DNA of 64,000 bases, taken from assembly GCA_017541665.1 (NCBI GenBank), contig JAFXYP010000008.1, forward strand, positions 49,550 through 113,549, read 5' to 3'. This document shows positions 30,085 through 39,600 of the stretch, in pieces (the stretch's first letter is position 1; each line of letters opens with the position of its first letter). The translations under genes were made by a program, and so were the position numbers. Under the pieces are notes generated by a model that ran no database searches, was not told the origin of the DNA, and worked only from the letters and a program-made list of their open reading frames with translations. The stretch is from Lentisphaeria bacterium. Lineage in GTDB: Bacteria; Verrucomicrobiota; Lentisphaeria; Victivallales; UBA1829.

Positions 30085-32528
30085 CGTTCGTCTCCTCTGT
30101 TGAAACCGATCGTCTTCCCCGAACTCCGCCGGAAATAACAGGAGCTTCGGAGCAGCGCTTCAAGGTCAAGCGGCCTGTTTTCACGGATGCACTTGCGCAG
30201 GGCAAACCCCAGCATGCCTTTCAGTTCGGCCGGAGAGCATCCGTCCGTCTCGACGGCAAACGCATTGCGGATGTCTTCCGGGATGGAGATATCGTATTTC
30301 CGCTCGAATTTAAGGATATACGCCAACCGGGATTCCCGGTCGGGAAGTCCGACCTCGATCAGCCGGCCGAATCTTTCCGGGCGGATCAGGGCAGGTTCGA
30401 GCTGATCCAGATGGTTTGTCGTGCCCAGGAAGAGCAATTTGCTCTGCTTCTGCGGACCGTCCAGCAGCGAAAGCATCTCGTTGATGGCATCGCGCCTGCC
30501 GTACAGCGAGTTTCCGAGGGTGTTCAATTCCTCCATGACGACGATCGCCGGGGAGACGGACTCCGCCTTGCGGAACATGGCCCGCAGCTTCTGGGGATTG
30601 GTGAAGACGGCGTTCGGCACAAACAGGACCGGCACGTCGGCGCTGTTCCCCAAAGCGACGATCAGGGATGTCTTGCCGGTTCCGGGCGGCCCGAACAGGA
30701 TGATATTCCGGCATGCGTCGGGGGCATGAAACATATCGCGGTTGGTAATGCAGTTCAACGAGTCGATCAGTTCGTCCCGCACATCGTCATGGCCGACGAT
30801 GTCCTCGAACGTGATGGATTTCGGATGTTCGATCCGATAGTCGCCGCAGTCGACACGGTCCTGCTGGACATATCGAAGCCCTTCGTATGCCATGCGGACG
30901 GTGTTCCCCTCCGTCCGGATGATCCTGGTAAAATCGATGTAATCGCCCCGGATGATGCGCCGGTCCGGGGCATAACGGTATTCCGGCAGCGCCTCGCAGG
31001 CCAGCTCGACCTCCCGGATCCCGGGCTTATCGTTGAGGATACCCCACAGATCGCGAAAAGCGTCGTCCATCTTCTCCGCAAGAAGTCCGGGGCCGAGCTC
31101 GTCCGGCGAAGACAGCAGAAGCATCGAGATGAACCTTTTCCGGTCATCGCATCGGAACGCGATCCCGTAGTCCCTCTTCAGTGTGTCCGCGATTTCGTCC
31201 ATGCGGTTTCCCGCAAGGGTTTCCAGTTCATTTTCGGAAAGGTCCTCCAGCATGACGATCTGATCGGCGCGCTGCCAGAGGCCGACGGTGTCGTGAGCGG
31301 CCGTCTGCTCATGGCAGTCGCTCTGATCGCCGTCCCGGAACAGCTTGCACAGGAGCTTTGCATCAAGCTTCTTTGCGCCGTTCTCCCGAAGGAAGCCGTA
31401 CTGATCCTCCGAAATCCGCATCGTGAAAATCAGGACGTTATTGGGGATGAGGATGGATTCCTCATGGTATTTTTCAAACGCGAGGTTCGACGCGAAAGAA
31501 CGCAGGACGCTTTTGGCCGCACGGCAGCCTTCGAGGATGTCCTCGAATACGATCACTCCACGCCGGTTGTTTTTCGCCTTGTTGTAAAGCAGCCCCGGCC
31601 TGGCGTTGCGGTAGCTCTTCGCATCGCCCAGCAGGTCCGGTTCGCAGCCCTGTTCGTGCATGAATCCGCTGAGATCGATCGGTGTGTCGATCCTGTTCTG
31701 AAGTCCCGCATCCACGAATGCCTGCTGCATGGCCTGTGCGAAACAGCTCCTTCCACAGCCTGGCTTGCCGAGGATCAGCAGCACAAGCGGTTTGCCGTTG
31801 TTTCCCCGGAACCAGAAATCAGTCAGGAAAGAAGCGACGTCGCGGATCGCCTTGTCCTGTCCGATCAGGGAAGCGCGCATGCTCTCCCGGATCTTTTTCG
31901 ACATGGACACGGCGTTCGAAAGGCGCTCTCCGGGCGTCCCGGTCCTGAAGTCGCAGATATGCCGGAGGAAGTTTTCCCGGAGCAGTTCCCCGAGCTGCAT
32001 GGCATCGTTGGGGAACCCGTTTTTCAGCAGGATGTCGCTGATTTCCTCCGTGGGTTCCGTCAGGATCGCGAGCAGAGTCTCCGCCACTCCGATTCGGTTT
32101 TCGATGGTGTAATTCGCAAACATCCCGAGGATCGACCGGGACGTGTCGTCCAGGAAGATGAGAGACAGTTCGTCGGAAAACGCCAGGGATTTTTCTGCTC
32201 CGTCCCCAAAGCCGAAGTCGAATTCGAGCTCTTCCCGAACAGATTCAAAGAGTTTCGCACCGGGAGCAGGTCTCCCGGCATGTGCGCCGGAAGCTTTCGA
32301 AACGGCATCGGGCTCGATGTCATATTTCTTCGGGAGCAGGACGATTCCGCGTCCGAGGAGCGTCTGCAGAATGTCCGGCTGCAGGCAGGCGCATGCGACA
32401 AAGACATGAACGCAGAGGATCTCCTCCTCGGCCTGTTCCCTGGCGATTTTTTCGGCGAAATCGAAGACTTCAAGGATTTCGTGCGAGAATGTGTGCTTGT
32501 CCAGCACGGTCTTTCGTGGCGTACTCAT
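30081..32528 (-). CDS. Double AAA+ ATPase: Clp-like N-terminus, ClpA/B-type D-domain, FtsH/Cdc48-type domain
   Basis: 815 residues. Residues 1-200 are helical with two repeats resembling the Clp N-domain (KHTFSHEILEVFDFAEKIAR...; VAETLLAILTEPTEEISDIL). The first AAA module is of the Clp C-terminal type: LIGQDKAIRDVASFL, Walker A GKPGCGRS (254-261), Walker B VIVFEDI (325-331). There the usual Asp-Glu pair is reversed to Glu-Asp. The second module is of the FtsH/Cdc48 type: Walker A GPPGTGKT (613-620), Walker B IVVMEELN (Asp changed to Glu, catalytic Glu kept) and RPERFGRLIEVGLPD with the arginine finger. Joining these two AAA classes is unusual. There is no protease domain or ClpP-binding loop that I can see. 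It heads the minus-strand operon of the accessory locus. Confidence 0.82.
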   Translation of the reverse strand: MSTPRKTVLDKHTFSHEILEVFDFAEKIAREQAEEEILCVHVFVACACLQPDILQTLLGRGIVLLPKKYDIEPDAVSKASGAHAGRPAPGAKLFESVREELEFDFGFGDGAEKSLAFSDELSLIFLDDTSRSILGMFANYTIENRIGVAETLLAILTEPTEEISDILLKNGFPNDAMQLGELLRENFLRHICDFRTGTPGERLSNAVSMSKKIRESMRASLIGQDKAIRDVASFLTDFWFRGNNGKPLVLLILGKPGCGRSCFAQAMQQAFVDAGLQNRIDTPIDLSGFMHEQGCEPDLLGDAKSYRNARPGLLYNKAKNNRRGVIVFEDILEGCRAAKSVLRSFASNLAFEKYHEESILIPNNVLIFTMRISEDQYGFLRENGAKKLDAKLLCKLFRDGDQSDCHEQTAAHDTVGLWQRADQIVMLEDLSENELETLAGNRMDEIADTLKRDYGIAFRCDDRKRFISMLLLSSPDELGPGLLAEKMDDAFRDLWGILNDKPGIREVELACEALPEYRYAPDRRIIRGDYIDFTRIIRTEGNTVRMAYEGLRYVQQDRVDCGDYRIEHPKSITFEDIVGHDDVRDELIDSLNCITNRDMFHAPDACRNIILFGPPGTGKTSLIVALGNSADVPVLFVPNAVFTNPQKLRAMFRKAESVSPAIVVMEELNTLGNSLYGRRDAINEMLSLLDGPQKQSKLLFLGTTNHLDQLEPALIRPERFGRLIEVGLPDRESRLAYILKFERKYDISIPEDIRNAFAVETDGCSPAELKGMLGFALRKCIRENRPLDLEALLRSSCYFRRSSGKTIGFNRGDER

Positions 32529-32565
32529 TTTTTTCTCCTTTTCGTATCTGTTTTAATCGTCGGGG

Positions 32566-32626
32566 CGGCGCGGCCCGGTATATATCTGCTCTTGTTGCCG
32601 CCGGTTCGGCGGCCGCCCCGGATCAT
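32566..32626 (-). promoter_or_regulatory. GC-rich folded leader of the AAA+ operon
   Basis: Between the predicted start site near 32648 and the ATG at 32528 the RNA can form a closing stem GGGGCGGC / GCCGCCCC that encloses a second hairpin GCCGCC / GGCGGC. No T-run follows. It could affect translation or attenuation. Function unknown. Confidence 0.35.
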
Positions 32627-32654
32627 AGGGGTCCCTTCGAAGCGCCGCATAACT

Positions 32655-32683
32655 ATTATACCTCCGATCCCGAGCTGAAACAA
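32655..32683 (-). promoter_or_regulatory. Promoter of the AAA+ operon
   Basis: On the minus strand TTGTTT (32683-32678), 17 bases, TATAAT (32660-32655). It leaves a leader of roughly 120 bases before the ATG at 32528. Confidence 0.6.
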
Positions 32684-32927
32684 GGAAAAATGACGAACAA
32701 GGACCGGCGACGGCAAAAAAAACGGAAGGACTGCGAAAAGACAAAACCGACCGCAAAGGAGCGCGTCCTTTCCCTGTCCTTTTCTTTCGAATCCGGGACA
32801 AGAACAAAACGGTATTATCCGTATCCTGTTTTGTCCTTCCTTTGTCCCGGCGCGAATCGCGGCATTTCCGTGTTTTTTTCGATGGGGTTCTCTTTCCTTC
32901 GCGACGACAGGGACGGAAGGGAACATC

Positions 32928-33002
32928 ATGAACCCGTCGCACTGGGACAAGCCGGCGACAAGGCCGGACATGCAGCCGGGGAAACCGGTGAAAAAAAACT
33001 GA
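32928..33002 (+). CDS. Possible 24-residue leader peptide or small protein
   Basis: ATG preceded by GGAAGGGA at suitable spacing. The product MNPSHWDKPATRPDMQPGKP plus VKKN is Pro-, Lys- and Met-rich. It ends just before the promoter at 33010, so it would need its own transcript. Short frames like this occur by chance; the ribosome binding site is the only support. Confidence 0.22.
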   Translation: MNPSHWDKPATRPDMQPGKPVKKN

Positions 33003-33009
33003 TCGCGGT

Positions 33010-33037
33010 TTGAAAAAAAAGATTGTTCGGTTATATT
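33010..33037 (+). promoter_or_regulatory. Promoter of the plus-strand accessory operon
   Basis: TTGAAA (33010-33015), a 16-base spacer and TATATT (33032-33037), 39 bases before the ATG at 33077. Confidence 0.7.
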
Positions 33038-33043
33038 ACCGAA
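33026..33043 (+). promoter_or_regulatory. Operator-like inverted repeat over the -10 element
   Basis: TTCGGT (33026-33031) and ACCGAA (33038-33043) are perfect inverted arms that flank the -10 hexamer TATATT exactly. A dimeric repressor bound here would block RNA polymerase. No obvious regulator gene lies in the locus. Confidence 0.5.
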
Positions 33044-33076
33044 TGGAAAGACTACGATTGTTTGGAGGAGAGACTC

Positions 33077-35506
33077 ATGGATTTCGACAAGTATTCCGAA
33101 GGCAACCAACTTCTGCACGATATCGTTCATTACGACAGGATCCCGACCAGGATCCAGCGATTCTGGAACAGTCTGGCGCTCTCCGGCGACAGCCCGAAAC
33201 GATGGAATGTCATCTCCGTCCTCAACACGATGCTGAAACAGGAGATCCCGGAAGGGATCGACATGATCTCCTGGTATGAGATCTTCCGCGACATTTTCCT
33301 GGTGCGCGCCCGCGAAGAGGAGAGCCGCACGCGGGCGGCAAAAACGCCTCGGTTCACGACCTTCGACCGGACATTCGAACAGCTCGCATTCCTGCCGGAA
33401 TACTGGCTGGACTGTTCCGGGGACGACAACGGGAACCGGGAGAAAAAGAGGCCGTTGCCGGATCCGGCCCGCCTGCTTTTTTCCTTTGAACGGTATCTGT
33501 ACAACCAGGACGGGGGCGCCTGCTGGAGCGCGATCGACTGGGGTATGCCCAAATACTGTTTCCGCGTGGTCTGTGAAAACCGGAAACATCCGCAATTCAA
33601 CGTCGCGGCGCTTCTGCTGACGGCCCACTGCATCGCGAACGGGAAGATGGGGCTTTATGTGGGAGAAAAGACGGGGGTCAATCTGCCCTATGCGGGGATC
33701 TCGGGAGAAGGCGACACGCGCAATCCCCTGCTGAAATATTTCCATTTCGACCGATTCACCAGGTTATCCTTCATTCGGAAGAACGAGCTCGTCCTCGATG
33801 CGGACAGCATGAGCAGGACTCCGATGTTCGAGCCGCAGTGGCAGACCCCGGCAATGATGGCGGAGTTTATCCTTCAGGAAAATTCCGCCCGCGCAACCAA
33901 AACGACATGTTCGCGTGTCAGCACATCCTCTTTCATCCGGGCGTTGAATGTGCTGAAAGGCGTCAATGCGCTCGGCGGGATCCCGATCGACGGGAACCGG
34001 AAAGCCGTTGTCGTGTTGTCCCGTATCGAGAAGGTCGTGGGAGAATGCAAATCTCTGACGAAGGATGAAAAGGACCGTCTTCTCAAGAACGTCAACCGCG
34101 AGATCGAGGATCTCAATGCCCCGGACGAGGACGCAAAGACCCCGCTGATGCAATGCCTCGACAATGCCATCGCGCTGCTCGATTCGCCCGGGTTCGCAAG
34201 GATCGACCCGCAGAAAATGCTGAACATGATCGGCGTCCGGAATGCGAAATTCATCCCGGCCGATTTCCATCTCAGGCAACAGGGCATCGACTCCGCAAAG
34301 GACTTCTGGGACAGAGCCGAGGCGGCATACGAACCGATACGTGACGTCTACAGGTCGACTTACTCCAGGATCGTCAAAAGGTTTACCAAGGAGCAGTATG
34401 CCAGGCAAAGCGAAGAGCATCTCCCCGACAGGGACAGCGAGTTCCTGAAGCGGGTCCTTCGGAACGGACAACTGGACGAACTGCGGGGGCGCATGGATGG
34501 ACGGAGACTCCGTTCCGCCCTGAAGACGCTTCTGGTCGAGGAACAGTTCGAGTTGAATTGCGGGCAGATGCTGCGCATCCTCGACCTTGATTTCAACGAC
34601 GAAAATCTTTCCCTGTATTTCCCGGTCGAGAATCTGGACTGCATTCTGCCGTGCAGATGGCTGACGTCTGACGTCAAGCCCGAAAAGGCCGCTCCCACGC
34701 TTCGCGTTTTCTGCCTTGAGCTCCTTTCCGATTTCTCCCGCAGCCGCAAGACCGGGACGATCATACGGGATTTCGTGAACAGGATCGACCGGGAAACAGT
34801 GCAGAACGAGTCGGACAGATTGTGGAAGATCTATTTCAGCAGGGAGAACGAGGATGTCTGTTTCGCGCGGTGGATGCTTTCTCTGGAGGATTCGATCGGA
34901 ATCCTGGCGGGGCCCGACCGGAAATACAATGCCAGGGCGCTCCCCAGGGACAAAGCCCGTGCACGTCTGCTTGAGGACAATCGGAAAGAGTTCCGGGATC
35001 TGGCGTCGAAAAAGCAATATGACAGGAAGAAAGCCCTGGAGAAGATCCGGGCGTTTGACGGGTATTCCCTCGAGGATGTCCTGCCGTCTGTTCTCAGGAA
35101 TCTCGTCATCCTCGATCTCCTCGCGCACCTGATGGTCGAAACGGCCCTTGTCCCGCCGTTTGACGAGATATGGAGCGACGAAAGAACGCTGAAGGCTTTT
35201 TTCACTCACCTGCTGTATGCCGCCCCGAAAGAGGTGGACGCTCCCCTGCCGTTCCATATCGGCATCTATTCCGACACGCTGCGCCGGAAAAGCCGGAGCA
35301 CGGATGACCAGAGGGACAACATCAACCGGCTGCTGAAGCACCATTTCGACAATGCGGGCGAACGCTATCTCTTCCAGCTCATGCTCCTGAATTATCTGAA
35401 GCGGACGGACCATCCTCAGGACCGGCTGAAAGCCATCATCGACAATGCCGCAATGTCCAGATTCGTTTCCGCAGACCGCCTGATCCGCCTGAAGAATTAT
35501 CTGTGA
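33077..35506 (+). CDS. Unknown 809-aa protein of the accessory locus
   Basis: 809 residues from the ATG with GGAGGAG six bases upstream; an ATG at 33023 would lie inside the promoter. The protein is soluble, highly charged and mostly helical, with no signal peptide or membrane segment. I recognise no domain. Visible features are a Trp/Tyr-rich region (FLPEYWLDCSGDD, GGACWSAIDWGMPKYCFRV), basic helical stretches (RMDGRRLRSALKTLLVEE, DKARARLLEDNRKEFRDLAS) and an Asp/Arg-rich end. Translation is probably coupled with the following gene (eight bases apart). It diverges from the AAA+ operon across a 550-base regulatory region, which suggests common control and a joint role. Confidence 0.75.
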   Translation: MDFDKYSEGNQLLHDIVHYDRIPTRIQRFWNSLALSGDSPKRWNVISVLNTMLKQEIPEGIDMISWYEIFRDIFLVRAREEESRTRAAKTPRFTTFDRTFEQLAFLPEYWLDCSGDDNGNREKKRPLPDPARLLFSFERYLYNQDGGACWSAIDWGMPKYCFRVVCENRKHPQFNVAALLLTAHCIANGKMGLYVGEKTGVNLPYAGISGEGDTRNPLLKYFHFDRFTRLSFIRKNELVLDADSMSRTPMFEPQWQTPAMMAEFILQENSARATKTTCSRVSTSSFIRALNVLKGVNALGGIPIDGNRKAVVVLSRIEKVVGECKSLTKDEKDRLLKNVNREIEDLNAPDEDAKTPLMQCLDNAIALLDSPGFARIDPQKMLNMIGVRNAKFIPADFHLRQQGIDSAKDFWDRAEAAYEPIRDVYRSTYSRIVKRFTKEQYARQSEEHLPDRDSEFLKRVLRNGQLDELRGRMDGRRLRSALKTLLVEEQFELNCGQMLRILDLDFNDENLSLYFPVENLDCILPCRWLTSDVKPEKAAPTLRVFCLELLSDFSRSRKTGTIIRDFVNRIDRETVQNESDRLWKIYFSRENEDVCFARWMLSLEDSIGILAGPDRKYNARALPRDKARARLLEDNRKEFRDLASKKQYDRKKALEKIRAFDGYSLEDVLPSVLRNLVILDLLAHLMVETALVPPFDEIWSDERTLKAFFTHLLYAAPKEVDAPLPFHIGIYSDTLRRKSRSTDDQRDNINRLLKHHFDNAGERYLFQLMLLNYLKRTDHPQDRLKAIIDNAAMSRFVSADRLIRLKNYL

Positions 35507-35514
35507 GGCGAACC

Positions 35515-36366
35515 ATGTTTGTCGATGACATCAGGGCCATTCTGAATCCGGATTCCGGGCTGGATTGCAAGAAAGAACTGCTTCGGCAATATGCCGCCGC
35601 ATTCCGGAATTGTTCCGGGGCGCTTTCCGAATGGCCCGCCAAACAGGATCGCGGTGCGGAGGACCGGGCGGAGGCATGGAAGCTCTTCCACGGATTCTGC
35701 CGGATCGCGCTTGAACTGGCTGTCAGCAGGGGGAAAGGCGTGTACGAGCTGGAAAGCGCGAAGCCGCTCGCAAACAGCTTCCTTTCCGTCCTGTTTCCGG
35801 GAAAGGACTATGCGGACGAGATCGAATCCAGGCTGGATTACATCGCGAAACGGGCGTTCGATGCCGCCTGGAACAGAAACGAGGATCCGTTCAGCCCGAT
35901 GGACGGCCTGGATCCATTCCGGCAGATGCTGTGCAGGCATTTGGAAGAGACGGCGGAGGCAAAGCGTGCCGTTGGAAAAAAAACGAACAGGAGTACCGCG
36001 GGCATCTCGATCGAAACCCAATTGCTGAAGATCGAATATGAACAGACCCGGCATCAGCCGGGTTCATCGGGATACGGTCATTTCGAGAGCCTCCACGAAT
36101 CCGCCCTCTGCGTCCTGAAGGAGCTCGGCAGGAATGCCGCCCCTGACGCGCACCCCCGATTCAAACTCAGCTCCGCATGGGAGATTCGTGCCGCGCTGAA
36201 AGATCATGTCCCGTTGACCGAGGCGGATTCTCCCGTCAGACGCAGAAATCCGACCTGGGAAACCGTCTGTTCCCTGAAAATCGCCCTGTGCCAATCCCCG
36301 GAACAGCCGGAAAGAGAACGGAAAAAACAGCCGCCGGGAAAACTCCCGCCAAGGAACCGGAATTAG
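35515..36366 (+). CDS. Unknown 283-aa protein of the accessory locus
   Basis: 283 residues. GAGG between the previous stop and the ATG at 35515 supports this start. The protein is helical and charged, with a Lys/Arg/Pro-rich tail (ERERKKQPPGKLPPRNRN) that suggests binding to nucleic acid or acidic partners. No domain recognised. It is the last gene before a terminator and shares the operon with the 809-residue protein. Confidence 0.7.
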   Translation: MFVDDIRAILNPDSGLDCKKELLRQYAAAFRNCSGALSEWPAKQDRGAEDRAEAWKLFHGFCRIALELAVSRGKGVYELESAKPLANSFLSVLFPGKDYADEIESRLDYIAKRAFDAAWNRNEDPFSPMDGLDPFRQMLCRHLEETAEAKRAVGKKTNRSTAGISIETQLLKIEYEQTRHQPGSSGYGHFESLHESALCVLKELGRNAAPDAHPRFKLSSAWEIRAALKDHVPLTEADSPVRRRNPTWETVCSLKIALCQSPEQPERERKKQPPGKLPPRNRN

Positions 36367-36405
36367 ATTCGGGACCGTTGCGACATGCCGTCTTCGGCTT
36401 TCCGG

Positions 36406-36434
36406 GCACGATCGCGCCGTGCTGTCTTTTTTTT
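36406..36434 (+). terminator. Rho-independent terminator
   Basis: GCACG (36406-36410) and CGTGC (36418-36422) form a short stem followed by TGTC and eight T. It ends the two-gene unit at 33077-36366. Confidence 0.6.
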
Positions 36435-36477
36435 GAGAAAAAAAGAGGATAACGGCTTTCTTTTTGCATGATTCTGC

Positions 36478-36506
36478 TTGAAAAATCGGAAATCGTGCAG
36501 TATCTT
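36478..36506 (+). promoter_or_regulatory. Promoter of the metallophosphatase-RelA/SpoT gene
   Basis: TTGAAA (36478-36483), a 17-base spacer and TATCTT (36501-36506). A transcript starting near 36513 would exclude the ATG at 36468 and favour the ATG at 36606. Confidence 0.5.
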
Positions 36507-36605
36507 TTGAATTATTGTGAAATCCGGCTTGAAAGGAAGGAGCATCTGCGCCGACTGATTCTTGCCGGTCTTGAATCCGTTTGTTGTTTTATCCTGTATG
36601 ATCCA

Positions 36606-39600
36606 ATGAGAATCCTGCTCGTCAGCGACACACATGGCAAATTGAACGAAGTGAACCGGCTTGCGGCAAAAACCGAAGCCGACGCGTGCTTCCATTTGGG
36701 CGACATCGGCCTTTTTACGAAAGAAAGCCTCAAGAAGCTTTCGGCGGACGCCCTTTTGAAACGTCTGAAACACATCCCGGAGATACCGCCGGAAGTCCTA
36801 TCCTCCCTCGACGGGCAAACGGATCCGAAGACGCTGCGGAAACTCGCCGAACAGTACCGGGCAAACGGAGATTTCGAGGATTTTTATTCCGGCAAAAAGA
36901 AACTGAGCATCCCGGTCTACGCCATCCCCGGAAACCGCGAGGACCCGGAAGTCTGTTCCGCACTTCAGAAGCACGGGAAGCACATCGAAAACCTGGTGTT
37001 TCTGGACGAAGGCACTCAAATCGGGATGGAAGGTTTTCTGGTATGCGGCCTGGGCGGAGAGATCGGAGAAACCGGGCGCCATGCCGCGGACGGTCCGTAC
37101 AGGACGACAATCCGTCAGATCGACAAACTCAGGGACAACGTCCTGAAACGCGGCGCATCCGCAAAAAAACGGATCCTGCTGACCCATGTCCCGCCCTACA
37201 CAAACGAACGCCTCGGAAGACTTGTCCGGGAATTGAAACCCGTTTTATCGGTTTGCGGACATCTCCATCATTTCGACGAACGCACGCTTGACAAAACGCG
37301 TTGCAGCATCCTGACTCTTCCGAGCATCGAGCGCGGCTATGCCGTTTTAGAGCTGAAACAACAAACGTGGAGTTATCAGATCCGGATGGAACGAAGAGAA
37401 CTTGTCCGTGCCGTGACGAATGCTTTCGAAAACAATATGGACCTCTACCGGTCAATCGAAGACATATTGAAGAGGATCCTGCCGGATTTTTTTTCGTCCG
37501 CATCGATTCAGGTGAGGATCAAATCAAGGGGCAGCCTGGCGGGAAAGGTCCTGAGAAAGTATTCCGGCAGCGGGGACGCAAAGGAGATCCTGTCTTCCCT
37601 CGCGGATCTCATCGGCGCCAGAATGATCTTCCTGCGGAAAGATCAACTCGACCAGGCCGACGCCATCCTCCGCGATCCCGAGGCATTCGAGCTTGACGAG
37701 AGGATGACGGAAGATACCATGGCGCGCCTGGCGGAACGCGAATTCGGTTATCTTTCCAGACACTATACGATCCTCGTCACGCCCCGATGGCTTGACAGGA
37801 TCGGGGAAAAGACGGACGACAAAGGCAGAAAGAAAGCCATTGCCGAAGTTAAAAAAAGGATGCGTCAGAACAAATCGGATGCGGTACCGGTCGAGATCCA
37901 GGTCCGCACATGGCTTCAACATGTCTGGGCGGAACTGGAACACGACAGCGCATACAAGTCGAATCGCGACATCCCGAGGGACCTGCAACGGGGCTGGAGC
38001 GCCCTGGCCGCCATCCTGGAAAAGACGGATGACGACATCGTCCGCCATCTGAACCGTCTGGAACAGCACAACAGAAGCAATGCGTATTTTATCGCGGGCG
38101 AGATGAAGCGGAGAATCGACGATCTGGAGATCATCGCGGAAGAACAACTGAGAGAAACGCGTCAGGGCACCCCGTGTTGGAAGAATGACATGGAGAACGT
38201 CCGCAACGAGCTGCTCCGCCTTTACCTGCTGAACGGATCCAAAGAAAAGGACCTCGCAAACAGGGACGTCCTGAACAAACTGAATGCCGTCCTCGGTCCC
38301 CCGTCATCCATCGCCGGCACGAAGGACCAGGGCATTCTGAAAGCGGAATTGAAAAAGGATCCGATGAATCCGAAACTGATGATCCGGCTTCTTCTGGCAG
38401 AAAACAAATCCTCCGGAACAGAATCCGGGCTGCCGTTCCCGGAGAAATCCGAGATGATCCTTCCGACATTCCTCCGTTCCGCCATCGCACATTGCGACGG
38501 GCTGATACGCTCTTCTTCGGATCTGCCATGGGCGTTCGCCGGGAAAGCATTCTTCATGCTTCTGCTGAAATGCTTTGATCCGGATGAAGGAAACAGGACG
38601 GATGATGCCGATGCCATTTACGATTGCGTCCTGCGGCTGATCGACCTGTGCAACGAACGGTCCGTGGCAAACCTCCCCGGAGAAAGCATCGTCGCAACGC
38701 CGGAGGCGAAAGACGCGCTCGGCGACCTGGAAAAGATTGTCGCCCTGTCCCCGGTCAAAGACCTGAAAACGACAAACGGCGGAAATTCCGCGCCGATTCT
38801 GACGTGCATAACGGATTTGCTGGCGCTTGGCCGGTATGCGCACTTGACGGAACACAAGAAAGCCATGGACAAAACAGCGGCCGCGCCAGTCATCCTCGCC
38901 GGCGGATGCGATACGCTTATGAGAGGAAAAAACGGGGAACGGGATTCGGAAGAGCTCAAAGACCTCAGGAAGCTGTTCCGCAAGGCGCTGGAAGACGGCA
39001 GCCGCCCCATAGCGTTCTATACGGGAAAGGGGACCGGCATCTGTTCGATCGATCTCATGGAAGGGAAGGGGAATAAGGTCTTCCGGTTCGGGATAAAAAA
39101 CATCGCGGGAACGACGGAAAACTCCGATTACACGGAATACTCCGTCTATGAAGCGATTCTGGAGTGGAAGGCCATGATGGCAGACGGATATCGTTTCGAC
39201 GATGTCGCCCTGATCGGATTCGGGCTCGGAAGGATCTCGGATCTGGAATGCAGGATCGCACTCGCGCTGGGCGCACGCGTCACCGTCATCCGGCACAGGA
39301 ACTTCAAAAAGAACCGGCTCGTTTTCGAGGGAGTTCCGTACTGGAGCGACCACCCCAGCCTCGTTCGCCTCCCCCTGATCCGGGAAGCATCTCCCCGGAA
39401 CAGGAGTTTCTCGGACAGGAAAAAGCTTCGGGAAATCAAAACATGGCGGGACGCGGGGTTCCCCGAACCCGTAATGCTTCGCGTCTTTATGCTGTTCAAG
39501 CCATATCACGAGGAAAATTACAAGCGCAGCACGCCGGAATATAAACTGACCCGGCTGATCCATCGGATCAAGCAGCTGAAAACCAGTGCGGATTATCTCG

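Noticed and set aside
30018..32678. 886-codon plus-strand frame opposite the AAA+ gene
   Set aside because: Shadow frame. The opposite strand has two complete Walker A sites and an arginine finger.
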